A stretch of 5,783 nt of DNA from a bacterium (GTDB lineage: Bacteria > Spirochaetota > UBA4802 > UBA5550): assembly GCA_024224995.1 (NCBI GenBank), contig JAAENB010001334.1, forward strand, positions 1 to 5,783, in the 5' to 3' direction. The notes beneath the pieces are model-generated. The model did not search any database and was not told the origin of the DNA. It was given only the letters and a program-made list of their open reading frames with translations. A program made the position numbers and the translations under genes. Below are positions 1 to 5,535 of the stretch, one piece after another (position 1 is the stretch's first letter; each line of letters opens with the position of its first letter).

Positions 1-655
1 ATGCCGTATCATTGTCCTGGTCCCATTCCTCAATTTCATAATTGAGCGTTGACGCGTCCGTATCAAAAAACCTGATATCCGGAGCTCCGGACTTTACCGC
101 GTCAATTATTGCCGCGTCAGTTATCCGTATTAAAACCGGAAAATTTGAAATATCGCCCGAAACATTTGATCCCGACGCCGTAGTATCGAATTTGCAAATA
201 ACGTTGCTATTAAAACTATCCATGAGAGCATTATACCGGTAGCCAATGGTGAATTGATCTGCCGCGGTATTCTGTACTGCTGCTGCTGATAGATCGGCAA
301 CCGCGTTAGCGGGTATATCTACTGTTAATTGTGATCCCGATCTTATTGGAGTAATATCTATAGTATATACTTTATTGGCAGTTGTTTCAGTTAAATTCCC
401 GGCAGTTCCGTTTCCCACGGTAATGTCCGATAATTCAAACCCGGAAATTTCTTCACTAAACGTAATTGTTGCGGGTATTGGATTTACCAATGCAACAGGT
501 GACGCGCTTGAGCTTATGGTAACAGAAATTGAAGAGCTGCTGGCTGCAAGCTGAGCTCTTAAAAGATCCCAGCTTCCTTCACTGGAACAGCCCCATAGAA
601 AAGCCAGGCCGGGCAGCAGCGCTGCAACTATGATAGTTTTCATGATATGATGCAT
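1..655 (-). CDS. Surface lipoprotein, Ig-like + DUF2341 type, downstream tandem copy (3' end outside window)
   Basis: Partial gene: about 218 codons are visible, reading from an ATG at 655 and running off the left edge. The N-terminus MHHIMKTIIVAALLPGLAF is followed by L-W-G-C, a signal peptide with a lipobox whose lipidated cysteine is about residue 23, so the mature protein is probably membrane-anchored and exported. After a Ser-rich linker comes a Big_12-like bacterial Ig domain (core ITFSEEISGFELSDITVGNG), then the start of a DUF2341 domain (FPVLIRITDAAI, APDIRFFDTDAS, NYEIEEWDQDND). By homology with the full-length neighbour upstream, a LamG-like domain should follow beyond the edge. The ATG at 655 is preferred over the in-frame ATG at 643 because an AGGA lies 12 nt before it; the later ATG is 24 nt away. 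Differences from the neighbour include Lys to Glu in the Ig domain and Asn-Pro to Lys-Ser in DUF2341. The reading frame is intact as far as visible. A carbohydrate- or host-binding role is inference from domain type only. Confidence 0.87.
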   Translation of the reverse strand, partial: MHHIMKTIIVAALLPGLAFLWGCSSEGSWDLLRAQLAASSSSISVTISSSASPVALVNPIPATITFSEEISGFELSDITVGNGTAGNLTETTANKVYTIDITPIRSGSQLTVDIPANAVADLSAAAVQNTAADQFTIGYRYNALMDSFNSNVICKFDTTASGSNVSGDISNFPVLIRITDAAIIDAVKSGAPDIRFFDTDASTLNYEIEEWDQDNDTA

Positions 656-701
656 TTTATATTTATATCCTGCGGAAAAGGTTTTTTCACTCTCTAATAT
701 A

Positions 702-729
702 AATATACTTATATACATCCAAATGTCAA
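702..729 (-). promoter_or_regulatory. Sigma70-like promoter of the downstream lipoprotein copy
   Basis: On the minus strand TTGACA (729-724) is followed by a 16-nt spacer and TATATT (707-702). This would start transcription near 695 and give a leader of about 40 nt to the ATG at 655. The -35 box overlaps the right arm of the hairpin remnant at 728-741. The equivalent sequence in front of the upstream copy lacks this promoter. Predicted from sequence only. Confidence 0.5.
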
Positions 730-858
730 CCCGTGTGGGCTTTTTTCCGGAAATTAATCCTGACATATTTGTCATAAACAATGGAGAGGTCTATGTATAT
801 GAAAATAGGTGCGCTGGTGGAAAAGCAGCACCTCAGAGCTCCTTAAAAGAGTCTCTGG
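728..858. repeat. Intergenic repeat, copy A (between the two lipoprotein genes)
   Basis: This stretch is homologous to 2341-2473, roughly 80% by eye with small gaps. In plus-strand order both copies carry a CCC-N4-GGG hairpin followed by a T-run (T6 here, T9 in copy B), the inverted repeat TGACATATTTGTCA (761-774), an AGGTGC/GCACCT hairpin (807-833), and a longer palindrome (831-858), decayed in this copy. The palindrome ends one base short of the stop codon of the full lipoprotein gene. Conservation of hairpins and inverted repeat in both copies suggests that the intergenic unit was duplicated along with the gene. Confidence 0.7.
801..858 (-). terminator. Hairpins after the full-length lipoprotein gene, likely terminator
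   Basis: Beginning just after the TAA at 862-860, the minus strand has an imperfect palindrome (858-831). It is followed by a hairpin with AGGTGC and GCACCT arms (833-807) and then ATTTTC. The T-tract is short, so termination may be weak. The same arrangement follows the WYL regulator gene, where the T-tract is longer. Confidence 0.45.
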
Positions 859-859
859 C

Positions 860-2317
860 TTATTCAAACGTAACTAATGACTGACTGGCTTTTTGATTCT
901 CATAAGAAAGTTTAATCCAGTCTGCGGACCGTGCCGTATTGGAAATTCGCACTTCATCAATTATGCCTTGAAAATTTTGTGAGCCATTATGGTTATTCAT
1001 ACCAATATAGGTATTCACATTATTTGAATTAAGATTCCCGGTTTTTGCTCCAATAGCGCTCTGGCTTCCATTGGTGAAGATGCGAATATTTGAGCCGTCA
1101 TACGTTGTAGTAACATAATACCATGTGCCGGGTGACAGGGCAGATGCGGTATAATACGTGTCAGTCGATCCTGTTGTAAGATGAGAAAGAGGTTTCCCGC
1201 CCGATTGAAAACCCAGGTTATATATTACCCATGGATCACCATTAGTAGCCCAGGCTTTTGCCACAATTCTTCCCCATGTTACCACAGCCGATGCCTTTAC
1301 CCAGGCACTGATTGTGAGGTCTTTTGTGATATCAACATCACCTAAGTTCACCCCATCATCTCCGCTAAAATTAAGGCCCCTGCCCATCATTCCCGATACG
1401 GAATCACTTCCGGCCAGTGTCCCTTCCGGCGAACCATAAAAAGAGGCGCTCCTGCTGTTTTCCATGGAATTTGCACCTGAAGAAGGATCTTCATTTAAGT
1501 GCCAGACCCCAACATAATTGCTATCATACACCAGGTTGCGGTTTTGAGCTCCGGCTACGGCAGTACTGTCCTTATCGTCATAAAACATCATTATATAATC
1601 GGAGTTACTGTTCCCGTCTACTTGAGGAACCATAACCCATACAGATGCCGTATCATTGTCCTGGTCCCATTCCTCAATTTCATAATTGAGCGTTGACGCG
1701 TCCGTATCAAAAAACCTGATATCGGGAGCTCCGGGATTTACCGCGTCAATTATTGCCGCGTCAGTTATCCGTATTAAAACCGGAAAACTTGAAACATTCC
1801 CCGAAACATTTGATCCCGACGCAGTAGTATCGAATTTGCAAATAACGTTGCTATTAAAATTATCCATGAGAGCATTATACCGGTACCCGATGGTAAATTG
1901 AGCTGCCGCGGTATTACGCACTGCTGCTGTTGATAGATCGGCAACCGCGTTAGCAGGTATATCTACTGTTAATTGTGATCCCGATCTTATTGGAGTAATA
2001 TCTATAGTATAAACTTTATTGGCAGTTGTTTCCGTTAAATTCCCGGCTGTTCCGTTTCCCACGGTAATGTCCGATAATTCAAACCCGGAAATTTCTTTAC
2101 TAAACGTAATTGTTGCGGGTATTGGATTTACCAATGCCACAGGCGACGCACTTGAACTTATGGTTACGGAAATTGAAGAGCTGCTGCTAGCAGCCTGAGT
2201 TTTTAAAAGATCCCAGCTTCCTTCCTTAGAACAGCCCCATACGAAAACCAGGGCAGACAGCAGTATTGTGAACTTGATAACTTTTTGTATATAATTTATA
2301 GTATTTTGATCTCTCAT
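860..2317 (-). CDS. Surface lipoprotein with Ig-like, DUF2341 and LamG-like domains, upstream tandem copy
   Basis: A 485-aa predicted exported lipoprotein. Residues 1-29 form a signal peptide with basic residues K12 and K15, a hydrophobic core FTILLSALVFV and the lipobox V-W-G-C (C29). After a Ser-rich linker, about 49-146 is a Big_12-like Ig domain (ITFSKEISGFELSDITVGNG). About 158-250 is DUF2341 (FPVLIRITDA, PDIRFFDTDA, YEIEEWDQ, ASVWVMVPQVDGNSN, YIMMFYDD). About 264-475 is a LamG/concanavalin-like beta-sandwich (VWHLNEDPSSGANSMENS, LTISAWVKAS, GTWYYVTTTYDGSNIRIFTN, GIIDEVRISNTARSADW). In other bacteria these domains occur together in surface and secreted proteins, where LamG folds often bind glycans; the ligand here is unknown. 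The start is uncertain: the ATG at 2317 has no Shine-Dalgarno, and no ATG, GTG or TTG lies in frame between it and the lipobox. The ATG used by the tandem copy aligns with CAA here. The body of the gene is intact, with no frameshift or internal stop. Confidence 0.9.
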   Translation of the reverse strand: MRDQNTINYIQKVIKFTILLSALVFVWGCSKEGSWDLLKTQAASSSSSISVTISSSASPVALVNPIPATITFSKEISGFELSDITVGNGTAGNLTETTANKVYTIDITPIRSGSQLTVDIPANAVADLSTAAVRNTAAAQFTIGYRYNALMDNFNSNVICKFDTTASGSNVSGNVSSFPVLIRITDAAIIDAVNPGAPDIRFFDTDASTLNYEIEEWDQDNDTASVWVMVPQVDGNSNSDYIMMFYDDKDSTAVAGAQNRNLVYDSNYVGVWHLNEDPSSGANSMENSRSASFYGSPEGTLAGSDSVSGMMGRGLNFSGDDGVNLGDVDITKDLTISAWVKASAVVTWGRIVAKAWATNGDPWVIYNLGFQSGGKPLSHLTTGSTDTYYTASALSPGTWYYVTTTYDGSNIRIFTNGSQSAIGAKTGNLNSNNVNTYIGMNNHNGSQNFQGIIDEVRISNTARSADWIKLSYENQKASQSLVTFE

Positions 2318-2330
2318 TATATCAATATAC

Positions 2331-2362
2331 TAAAAAAATCAGCCCGCGTGGGCTTTTTTTTT
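2331..2362. terminator. Bidirectional terminator-like hairpin just upstream of the lipoprotein start
   Basis: The stem AGCCC (2341-2345) and GGGCT (2350-2354) encloses the loop GCGT. It is flanked by an A7 run on the left (2332-2338) and a T9 run on the right (2354-2362), so either strand reads as hairpin plus U-tract. On the minus strand it would stop transcription arriving from the regulator gene only 14 nt before the lipoprotein ATG at 2317. If the lipoprotein is transcribed from further upstream, the hairpin lies in its leader and could act as an attenuator. The homologous hairpin by the other copy has no minus-strand U-tract; a promoter occupies that place. Confidence 0.6.
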
Positions 2363-2410
2363 AGAAATTGTCCTGACATATTTGTCATGAACATACAAAA
2401 GCTTTATGTG

Positions 2411-2447
2411 TATAAAAATAGGTGCGCTGATGGAAAAGACAGCACCT
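2411..2447 (-). terminator. Rho-independent-like terminator after the WYL regulator gene
   Basis: On the minus strand the arms AGGTGC (2447-2442) and GCACCT (2425-2420) close a hairpin, extended inside by TG/CA across a 2-nt bulge. ATTTTTATA follows. It lies about 44 nt past the regulator's stop codon and is conserved in the other intergenic copy. Its first four bases also belong to the last arm of the adjoining palindrome, so the two hairpins compete at their bases. Confidence 0.5.
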
Positions 2448-2474
2448 CAGAGCTCTTTAAAAGAGCTCTGAGGT
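2444..2474. repeat. Near-perfect 31-bp inverted repeat
   Basis: Two 15-base arms (2444-2458, beginning ACCTCAGAGCTC, and 2460-2474, ending GAGCTCTGAGGT) are exact reverse complements around a single base at 2459. The repeat lies 16 nt beyond the regulator stop codon. It has no T-tract of its own, so it is a structured 3' end or palindromic repeat rather than a classic terminator. The homologous palindrome at 831-858 has lost perfect pairing. Confidence 0.75.
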
Positions 2475-2490
2475 CGATTTGCCAAAATTT

Positions 2491-3420
2491 TCAGCTATAA
2501 ACATTCATCAAATCTTTGATCCGGTGAATCATCTCCTTGCGCACCTCTTCAGGCTCCAGACATTCACATTTATCACCATAGCCCAGTAAAAGATTATATC
2601 CATGGTCATCCGGAACAAAGGGAAAGGTAACCAATAATTTATTCTTCCCATGAGGTTTGATATTCTCTTCACCGCAGCGCTCTGCAATTCGTTCCCTGAG
2701 AGACCTGTCGACTAATAGCTTGATCGTAATAATCTTTTTCTCTATCCAGCCGGAGCCGTCCAGGGGTCTGGGGGTAAATTCCCGTGGAGTAAATGCTGCA
2801 TCCAGGATTTTAAGCGTTGAAATACGGCTCAGTTTAAAAATACGAAAATTTTTCTTTGCAGTACAGTAGCCCTGTAAATACCAATGAGCCTCTTTTAATA
2901 CCAGCTGGTACGGCTCGACCTTACGCGTGCTTTTTTTTCCGCTGCCGTCAAAATACTGAAACGATAAATACTTTCTCTCATTTAAGCCTTTTTTAATCGT
3001 TTCAAGGTTTTCCTGCAAGCTCTTGTTCCCTGCCCACGTAGTTAGGTCGATAGTTACCTGGTTGGATCTTAATTCAATATCTTTAAACTGTTCCGCGGGA
3101 ATTAAACTTTTTACTTTCGTAAGAGCGCCAACAATTTCATTACCCGACAGTGTTGAAGAAACGCTTCCAAGACCAATTAAAAGTGTGATAATATCTGACG
3201 CGGTAAAAAATTTCTTATCTAATTTATACCCCTCCATAATGCTGATACCGCCATTAATACCGGGATAGGCCACAACAGGGATACCCGCCTGGTTTATTGT
3301 TTCGATATCCCTGTATATGGTTCTTGGTGTAACTTCAAACATCTCCGCGAGTTTTGTGGCGCTGATTTTTTTACGTTCAAGTAAAACCATAATAATGGAA
3401 AGCAGCCTGTCTATTTTCAA
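2491..3420 (-). CDS. HTH + WYL-domain transcriptional regulator (YafY/YobV-like)
   Basis: A 309-aa DNA-binding regulator of the WYL family. Residues about 5-57 form a winged HTH of the HTH_11/DeoR type, with recognition segment ISATKLAEMFEVTPRTIYRD and the typical INQAGIPVVAYPGINGG wing. Residues about 137-215 are the WYL domain: RKVEPYQLVLKEAHWYLQGY holds the W-Y-L triad at 180-182, followed by FRIFKLSRI. Residues about 228-305 fit the C-terminal WCX extension. Family members bind small ligands or nucleic acids through the WYL domain and often control an adjacent gene. Here the divergent neighbour is a PPOX-family flavoprotein gene, and the shared spacer carries an inverted repeat spanning both promoters, so repression or activation of both genes, including its own, is the natural inference. 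The start is TTG, supported by a well-placed ribosome binding site; the nearby ATG at 3427 is out of frame. Length is usual for the family. The ligand is unknown. Confidence 0.93.
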   Translation of the reverse strand: MKIDRLLSIIMVLLERKKISATKLAEMFEVTPRTIYRDIETINQAGIPVVAYPGINGGISIMEGYKLDKKFFTASDIITLLIGLGSVSSTLSGNEIVGALTKVKSLIPAEQFKDIELRSNQVTIDLTTWAGNKSLQENLETIKKGLNERKYLSFQYFDGSGKKSTRKVEPYQLVLKEAHWYLQGYCTAKKNFRIFKLSRISTLKILDAAFTPREFTPRPLDGSGWIEKKIITIKLLVDRSLRERIAERCGEENIKPHGKNKLLVTFPFVPDDHGYNLLLGYGDKCECLEPEEVRKEMIHRIKDLMNVYS

Positions 3421-3427
3421 AAAACAT

Positions 3428-3433
3428 CACCTT
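3428..3433 (-). promoter_or_regulatory. Ribosome binding site fixing the TTG start of the WYL regulator
   Basis: AAGGTG on the minus strand ends 7 nt before the TTG at 3420-3418, an ideal distance. This supports the TTG start and gives the N-terminus MKIDRLLSII, with which the HTH domain is complete. Confidence 0.65.
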
Positions 3434-3453
3434 TTTTAATAATTTTTTAATTT

Positions 3454-3482
3454 ATTTTAGAACCATGACATACAGTTGTCAA
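3454..3482 (-). promoter_or_regulatory. Promoter of the WYL regulator gene
   Basis: TTGACA (3482-3477) and TAAAAT (3459-3454) are separated by exactly 17 nt on the minus strand, close to the sigma70 consensus. The predicted start is near 3447, with a leader of about 27 nt. The -35 box lies inside the inverted repeat and is the near-complement of the -35 box of the divergent promoter. Confidence 0.7.
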
Positions 3483-3486
3483 GGTT
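3461..3486. promoter_or_regulatory. Inverted-repeat operator shared by the divergent promoters
   Basis: The core is TGACA-TACAGT-TGTCA (3466-3481), flanked symmetrically by AACC (3461-3464) and GGTT (3483-3486). Nine of ten positions in each arm pair, the exception being A/A at 3465/3482. Such dyads between a regulator and its divergent target are typical operators. The site covers both -35 boxes. Binding by the WYL protein is inferred from position, not shown. Confidence 0.7.
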
Positions 3487-3504
3487 TGTTTGCTATATTA
3501 AAAT
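3476..3504 (+). promoter_or_regulatory. Promoter of the PPOX-family gene
   Basis: TTGTCA (3476-3481), a 17-nt spacer and TAAAAT (3499-3504). The predicted start is near 3511, with a leader of about 29 nt. Its -35 box overlaps the opposing promoter's -35 box by five bases. Confidence 0.7.
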
Positions 3505-3526
3505 TATAAAATATAAGGAAAATATA

Positions 3527-3531
3527 AGGAG
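3527..3531 (+). promoter_or_regulatory. Ribosome binding site deciding the PPOX start
   Basis: AGGAG ends 2 nt before the ATG at 3534 but 8 nt before the in-frame ATG at 3540. The second ATG is therefore the better start, shortening the protein by two residues to 140 aa. Confidence 0.6.
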
Positions 3532-3539
3532 AAATGAAT

Positions 3540-3962
3540 ATGGATTTTTTACAGGAATTTAACAGGATTATGACAGACCAGGGAGAGATTGCTTTAGCAA
3601 CCAGCGTCAATGACACGCCAAACGTCAGGATCGTGAATTTTTATTACAATACTCAAAAGAAAGGTATTCTTTATTTTTCCACATTCAGGAATAATCCCAA
3701 AACAAAGGAATTCTCACAAAACAACAGGGTGGCATTTACAACGGTTCCCATAGGGAATAATGAACAGGTGAGGGTTAATACCGCGACAGTTCAAAAAAGT
3801 GTTTTCACCATTTATGACTTTAAGGATGCTTTTAGTAAAAAAATTCCCGATTATGAAATGACAATAGAACAGGTTGGAAAACAGCTGGATCTTTACGAGA
3901 TCCACTTTGAAAATGCCTCTGTTACGTTAGATATGACACAGTCCGGTACGGTGGCTTTTTAA
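3540..3962 (+). CDS. Pyridoxamine 5'-phosphate oxidase-family (FMN-binding split barrel) protein
   Basis: A 140-aa cytosolic protein from the ATG at 3540 (142 aa from 3534), the usual size of single-domain PPOX-like split-barrel flavoproteins. The N-terminal helix MDFLQEFNRIMTDQGEIALA leads into the barrel strands TSVNDTPNVRIVNFYYN, KKGILYFSTFRNNPKTKEFSQNNRVAFTTVP and VRVNTATVQKS. The S-T-x-R-x-N-P-K-x-K-E-F stretch (residues 47-58) corresponds to the region where family members contact FMN phosphate. These proteins bind FMN, and some bind F420 or haem; most small members are uncharacterised reductases, so true PdxH activity should not be assumed. It is divergent from a WYL regulator with a shared operator, suggesting it is the regulated target. 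Its stop overlaps that of the convergent DUF362 gene by 4 bp, leaving no intergenic terminator. Family assignment is strong; substrate unknown. Confidence 0.88.
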   Translation: MDFLQEFNRIMTDQGEIALATSVNDTPNVRIVNFYYNTQKKGILYFSTFRNNPKTKEFSQNNRVAFTTVPIGNNEQVRVNTATVQKSVFTIYDFKDAFSKKIPDYEMTIEQVGKQLDLYEIHFENASVTLDMTQSGTVAF

Positions 3963-5404
3963 TTGCCTCCTGTCAATACTTCCAGGCGGGCTTCAATTTC
4001 CCTGGCACAATTGGTCTTTTCGGCCGCAGTTTTAAGCTTTTCAATTATTTCCGGGATGCGGACAAGCCTTGAAAAAGTTGAACCAGGGAGTTGATATAAC
4101 TTTCCATTTGCCTTGATTTTATGGCCATAGATGCGGGGCGGTTCAGCAGATCCCGAAGCCAGGCATTCAAGAAGCACTTCTAATTCCGGAATATCAAGGC
4201 GGTCAAGATGGGAGCGGACTCGTGACGGAGCCTTTGTCCCGGGCTTTATTGCCAGGCGAAGTTTCAGGTCACGGAACTTTCTAATGATCCAGTGCCTTCT
4301 GTGAAATGCATAAATAAGCGCAGGTGCTATTAATAGGTATGTTAGTATAATGCCCAGGGGTCTTCTTCGAAATGGAAATGTTCCAAGACCGTCTGTTACA
4401 GTCTGTTGAAACGTATAATACCGGTAATATTTTTCAGTGATAGGAAATCCTGAAACAATAAATCCCGGGACATTCCACCATTTTTTAAGCGGCCGTATTT
4501 CACCGTCAAGCTCAACAGGTTCCGAAAGAAAGTCCAGCGCCGCCTCTGTCATCTGGCTCTGGTCAACGTTCACTCCCATAATACGGCACGCTATCCGTTC
4601 GGTTTCACCAATATTACGGCCGGCAAGAATAAACCCGGGAAGCCGTGGAATAGCCCTGTCCCATTTTACCCCCAGCCATCCATCAGCAGCGATGATCCCG
4701 TCAATTATACCAAAATGTACCGGGCAAATTTTTAACTGTTCAACAGTGGGTTTTGCGCATCCTGTTGCCCGGTGATAATGCCACATCTTATTGCCTTCGG
4801 GAAGACATCCATAGGTATTTTTAATCAACAAAGTATACCCGCCATAAACATGGGTCTTGAATTTGGCAAAACTGATCCGGAAATCGGCAGTGAGCCATTC
4901 AGTGGCAAGCTTCAAAGTGCCATGAGGCATGGCAGAGGCATTGACTGTTGTTGTGTGAGCTCCAAGGTCTACAAGCTGGTATGGCAGCAGGCTGCCATTA
5001 GAGTCCGCGACATGGGCGGTAGCGTTTTCCCCGGCTGAGACAAATGAATGAACGCCGCCATTAAGACCCATAGCAGTCATAACAGTAACAGGATTTCTTT
5101 CGGTATAGGTTAATTCATATGCGTTAGAACTTTCAACAACAAGTATATTCTTATATCCCAGTTCATGGAGGTACTCTACCAGCGCAAGAACCAGTAAGGG
5201 GTCTGTGGTAACACCATCATCATCACGCCGGACAAACATTGAAGCATTGGGCTTAATGGCAATTTTTAACTCTTCCCGGTCTTTCCCAAGTGATTTTCTC
5301 ACCGTCTCAATCTCTGTCTCAAAATCAGCAAGGTCAAGGACTTCATTAAGAAGCGTAATTTTATCTTTATTGTCAAGATATCGTAATAGTATTTTTGATT
5401 TCAT
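3959..5404 (-). CDS. DUF362-family protein with a membrane segment and C-terminal extension
   Basis: A 481-aa protein from the ATG at 5404; a TTG at 5443 would add 13 residues. Hallmarks of DUF362 appear in order: LKIAIKPNAS (about 46-55), TTDPLLVLALVEYLHELGYK with ILVVESS (66-93), RISFAKFKTHVYGGYTLLIK (176-195) followed by NTYGCLP, then FGIIDGIIAADGW (231-243) and GFILAGRNIGETERIACRIM (257-276). The family's function is not established; some members carry 4Fe-4S ferredoxin motifs, but none is seen here because the few cysteines are scattered. A hydrophobic run PLGIILTYLLIAPALIYAF (about 349-367), flanked by RRR and HRRH, suggests one membrane segment. It is followed by a basic tail of about 110 residues ending in a charged helix, so the protein may be tethered to the inner membrane. 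The ATG is preferred because the longer form begins with a rare start inside a TTGACA hexamer; neither start has a good Shine-Dalgarno. No operon partner is visible. Confidence 0.85.
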   Translation of the reverse strand: MKSKILLRYLDNKDKITLLNEVLDLADFETEIETVRKSLGKDREELKIAIKPNASMFVRRDDDGVTTDPLLVLALVEYLHELGYKNILVVESSNAYELTYTERNPVTVMTAMGLNGGVHSFVSAGENATAHVADSNGSLLPYQLVDLGAHTTTVNASAMPHGTLKLATEWLTADFRISFAKFKTHVYGGYTLLIKNTYGCLPEGNKMWHYHRATGCAKPTVEQLKICPVHFGIIDGIIAADGWLGVKWDRAIPRLPGFILAGRNIGETERIACRIMGVNVDQSQMTEAALDFLSEPVELDGEIRPLKKWWNVPGFIVSGFPITEKYYRYYTFQQTVTDGLGTFPFRRRPLGIILTYLLIAPALIYAFHRRHWIIRKFRDLKLRLAIKPGTKAPSRVRSHLDRLDIPELEVLLECLASGSAEPPRIYGHKIKANGKLYQLPGSTFSRLVRIPEIIEKLKTAAEKTNCAREIEARLEVLTGGN

Positions 5405-5414
5405 ATTAATACAT

Positions 5415-5443
5415 GATAAATACTGTAATGACCCTGATGTCAA
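5415..5443 (-). promoter_or_regulatory. Possible promoter of the DUF362 gene
   Basis: A perfect TTGACA (5443-5438) lies 17 nt before TTTATC (5420-5415), a poor -10 box. If used, transcription would begin within a few bases of the ATG at 5404, giving a nearly leaderless message, consistent with the missing Shine-Dalgarno. A second TTGACA at 5500-5495 also lacks a good -10. Confidence 0.25.
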
Positions 5444-5535
5444 TAAAAAATCACTTAATCTGAATAAAGTGGTGTAGTGGAATGCCTTTTATTCTGTCAA
5501 GCAACAGTTACGCCGATGTTTTCTTCGAAAACTTT

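Larger units (their letters stand above)
1645..2473. repeat. Tandem duplication unit, portion shared with 1-858
   Basis: Bases 1645-2244 align without gaps to 1-600 (offset 1644 bp). Counting by eye gives about 40 mismatches in 600 bases, and the first 60 bases are identical. The two then diverge through the signal-peptide and start region (copy positions about 600-727 against 2244-2340) and become similar again over 2341-2473 against 728-858. This is a direct repeat of gene plus upstream flank. The true repeat probably extends through the rest of both genes, but the other copy is cut by the left edge. Confidence 0.85.

Noticed and set aside
42..242. Plus-strand ORF antisense to the lipoprotein, with a matching ORF at 1686-1901
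   Set aside because: They resemble each other only because the minus-strand genes are duplicates. Neither has a ribosome binding site or recognisable domain.
2374..2387. TGACA-N4-TGTCA considered as a second WYL operator
   Set aside because: The half-sites match, but the 4-base gap changes the spacing by 2 bp relative to the 3466-3481 site. Not called as the same operator, only noted in the findings.
1..2474. Tandem repeat considered as an insertion sequence or CRISPR-like array
   Set aside because: There is no transposase, no terminal inverted repeats with target duplication, and no short regularly spaced repeats. The repeated unit is a lipoprotein gene plus flank.
2285..2500. Plus-strand 71-aa ORF across the intergenic hairpins
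   Set aside because: It spans two terminators and a palindrome, ends inside the regulator gene, has no Shine-Dalgarno, and its frame is not kept in the homologous copy at 656-859.
3534..3962. PPOX-family gene considered as pdxH (pyridoxamine phosphate oxidase)
   Set aside because: At about 140 aa it is much shorter than PdxH (over 200 aa) and the PdxH C-terminal substrate-binding region is absent. Family-level naming is safer.
4437..5038. Plus-strand ORFs (4437-4775, 4772-5038) that abut like an operon
   Set aside because: They lie wholly within the DUF362 coding sequence on the other strand. Their translations show no domain and the minus-strand protein has clear family motifs.
5518..5532. 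Hairpin GTTTTC-TTC-GAAAAC followed by T-rich DNA as a terminator
   Set aside because: The stem is only six mostly A/T pairs and no plus-strand gene ends nearby.
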